From the NCBI GenBank assembly GCA_028288775.1, contig JAQGHP010000133.1, positions 1 through 6,297 on the forward strand: a stretch of DNA of 6,297 nucleotides, in the 5' to 3' direction. This document shows, one piece after another, positions 5,307 to 6,297 of this stretch; positions within the stretch are counted from its first letter, which is position 1; every line of letters starts with the position of its first letter. The notes under the pieces are model-generated. The model worked only from the letters and a program-made list of their open reading frames with translations, searched no databases and was not told the origin of the DNA. The DNA is from Phycisphaerales bacterium. Its GTDB lineage: Bacteria > Planctomycetota > Phycisphaerae > Tepidisphaerales > Tepidisphaeraceae. The position numbers and the translations under genes are program-made.

Positions 5307-5870
5307 ATGCTGATTCCGTTCCATGTCTTAAAGGTCGCCCAGGCAAGCGGTGTGCTGCTGAAAACAGAGCCCGCACAGCGGATGAGCCGTCTGCGGCTGC
5401 TGAAGCTGCTTTATATCGCCGACCGAGAATGCCTGATTGAGAAATCGCGGCCGATAACCGGAGACCGTGCCGTCGCGATGGATCACGGACCGATACTGAG
5501 CTTCACGTACGATCTCATTAAGGGCAAGGACTTTGGCAGCCCGGAATGGGCGACCTATTTTCGGACCGTAGGCCGCGACGTCGAACTTGCCGCGGACCCC
5601 GGCGTGGGTAAGCTCTCACGCTACGAGATCGGAAAGCTTCAGGATGTCGCGGCGCGGTTCGCCGAGCAGAATGACTGGGAAGTCGCCGAGTATACGCACT
5701 GCTTTCCGGAGTGGAAAAAGAACCGGCCTACCGGTCATTCGGCTAAGCCGATCCCGATGGATGACCTTCTAGAGGCGACCGGCCTGTCGGCCATGAAGGA
5801 CGCGCTTCTCGCCAATGAACGGGCCGAAGTCGCCGCTGATCGGGCGTTTTCCTCTGCCTACAGGTCATGA
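5307..5870 (+). CDS. Panacea-domain (DUF4065) antitoxin, PanA-like
   Basis: The protein has 187 residues and carries the Panacea (DUF4065, SocA-like) domain, whose members act as antitoxins by direct binding to very different toxins. Conserved points: RLLKLLYIADRE (30-41), the domain's K-L-Y core; then SRPITGDRAVAMDHGPI (47-63) with the HGP turn, followed by LSFTYDLIKG (64-73); and YTHCFPEWKK (129-138), the usual TH-x-x-x-x-W segment. The domain spans about 5-145. The remaining 40 residues are helical and acidic and could contact the toxin. I see no helix-turn-helix fusion, so DNA binding is not obvious. The ATG at 5307 begins with the expected first helix; a weak GGG at 5297-5299 is the only Shine-Dalgarno hint. 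It is first in the operon, and its stop overlaps the start of the next gene as ATGA. The family call is firm; the antitoxin role is inferred from family and context. Confidence 0.88.
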   Translation: MLIPFHVLKVAQASGVLLKTEPAQRMSRLRLLKLLYIADRECLIEKSRPITGDRAVAMDHGPILSFTYDLIKGKDFGSPEWATYFRTVGRDVELAADPGVGKLSRYEIGKLQDVAARFAEQNDWEVAEYTHCFPEWKKNRPTGHSAKPIPMDDLLEATGLSAMKDALLANERAEVAADRAFSSAYRS

Positions 5871-6235
5871 AATCCGGCGACACGTTCCTTCTGCCGGGCC
5901 TCGACGATCATTTGTGGATGGTCGTCTCAGATCCCGCAGCAGATCCCGATCGCGTGGTCGTCGTCTGTTTCCTCACCTGGCAACTCAAATACGATCAGGC
6001 GTGCATTGTTGAACAAGGCGAACATCCATTCGTAACGCATTCGACCTGCGTGAACTACCCCGCCGCGCGCGTTGAAACGGACGCCGCGCTCGAGCGGCTC
6101 AAGCAACGAGCAGTCCTGAAGCCCAAAATGCCCATATCAAATCAATTGCTCACCCGGATTCGTCGATCGGCAGAAAACAGCGACATTCCCACCGAAGCGT
6201 TTGAGATTTTGCGGAGCCAGGGATTCGTCGGGTAG
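5867..6235 (+). CDS. Putative toxin partner of the Panacea antitoxin, unrecognised family
   Basis: The protein has 122 residues. Its start overlaps the antitoxin stop (ATGA, 5867-5870), implying translational coupling. Residues 1-70 look like a small beta barrel: SGDTFLLPG (3-11), HLWMVVSDP (15-23), RVVVVCFLTWQ (29-39), ACIVEQGEHPFVTHST (45-60) and VNYPAARV (62-69). The opening GDxFLxPG and the VVSDP strand recall PemK/MazF-type barrels (RNA endonucleases), but the R-P-x-V-V motif of that family is absent, so this is only a fold-level guess. His53, His58, Thr57, Thr60 and the acidic residues near them are candidates for an active site. Residues 71-122 are mostly helical (ALERLKQRAVLKPKMPISN, then a basic helix), and could be the antitoxin-binding part. 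There is no signal peptide or membrane segment, so it should act in the cytoplasm. I cannot name the family. The toxin role rests on the position next to a Panacea gene. Confidence 0.75.
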   Translation: MKSGDTFLLPGLDDHLWMVVSDPAADPDRVVVVCFLTWQLKYDQACIVEQGEHPFVTHSTCVNYPAARVETDAALERLKQRAVLKPKMPISNQLLTRIRRSAENSDIPTEAFEILRSQGFVG

Positions 6236-6240
6236 GAGCG

Positions 6241-6254
6241 CGGGTTTGAGCCCG
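6241..6254 (+). terminator. Weak hairpin after the toxin gene
   Basis: CGGG (6241-6244) pairs with CCCG (6251-6254) around TTTGAG, six bases past the stop codon. There is no T run, so it is at best a weak or factor-assisted terminator. Further on, CAAGT (6269-6273) mirrors ACTTG (6276-6280), another small palindrome. The rest of the window end to 6297 holds no recognisable gene. Confidence 0.25.
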
Positions 6255-6297
6255 ATGAATTGAGAAATCAAGTCAACTTGCGCCTTGGCCGGACCCA

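Overview
The window is a GC-rich bacterial chromosome segment, most likely from the Planctomycetota (perhaps a Phycisphaerae-like lineage). The best clue is the first gene. Its N-terminal zinc ribbon has the form YCLxCxYDLRGLPE-x-RCPECGR-x-FxP, a signature I associate with planctomycete proteins. A Cys-poor lipoprotein of unknown family, few strong Shine-Dalgarno sites, and AATCCGAAAT-type simple repeats at gene ends fit this but do not prove it. No rRNA, tRNA, CRISPR array or insertion sequence was found.

Layout. Positions 51-587 (minus) encode a zinc-ribbon/coiled-coil protein. Divergent from it, 673-1506 (plus) encodes a LipA-type alpha/beta hydrolase with a recognisable Ser-Asp-His triad but no signal peptide, and a C-terminal tail built from a simple repeat. 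Positions 1624-2394 (plus) encode a lipoprotein with a possible CsgG/TolB-N-like fold. It converges on a second alpha/beta hydrolase (3-oxoadipate enol-lactonase-like, minus, start at 3274). A 13-bp stem hairpin lies between the two stop codons. From a divergent intergenic region with a good sigma70-type promoter and a structured leader, 3490-5205 (plus) encodes an RsbU-type PP2C phosphatase with PocR-like, GAF and SpoIIE domains, followed by a short intrinsic terminator.

The last part, 5236-6235, is the most interesting. It is a compact two-gene operon with its own promoter, a dyad overlapping the predicted transcription start, a Panacea-domain (DUF4065) antitoxin gene and, overlapping it by ATGA, a 122-residue protein that is the likely toxin. 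The gene order, coupling and domain match the known PanAT toxin-antitoxin arrangement. The toxin does not match a toxin family I can name with confidence; it has a PemK/MazF-like beta-rich look.

The genes before 5205 look like ordinary single-gene units with separate promoters, not one pathway. The phosphatase would feed a partner-switching (anti-sigma/antagonist) pathway whose partners are not in this window.
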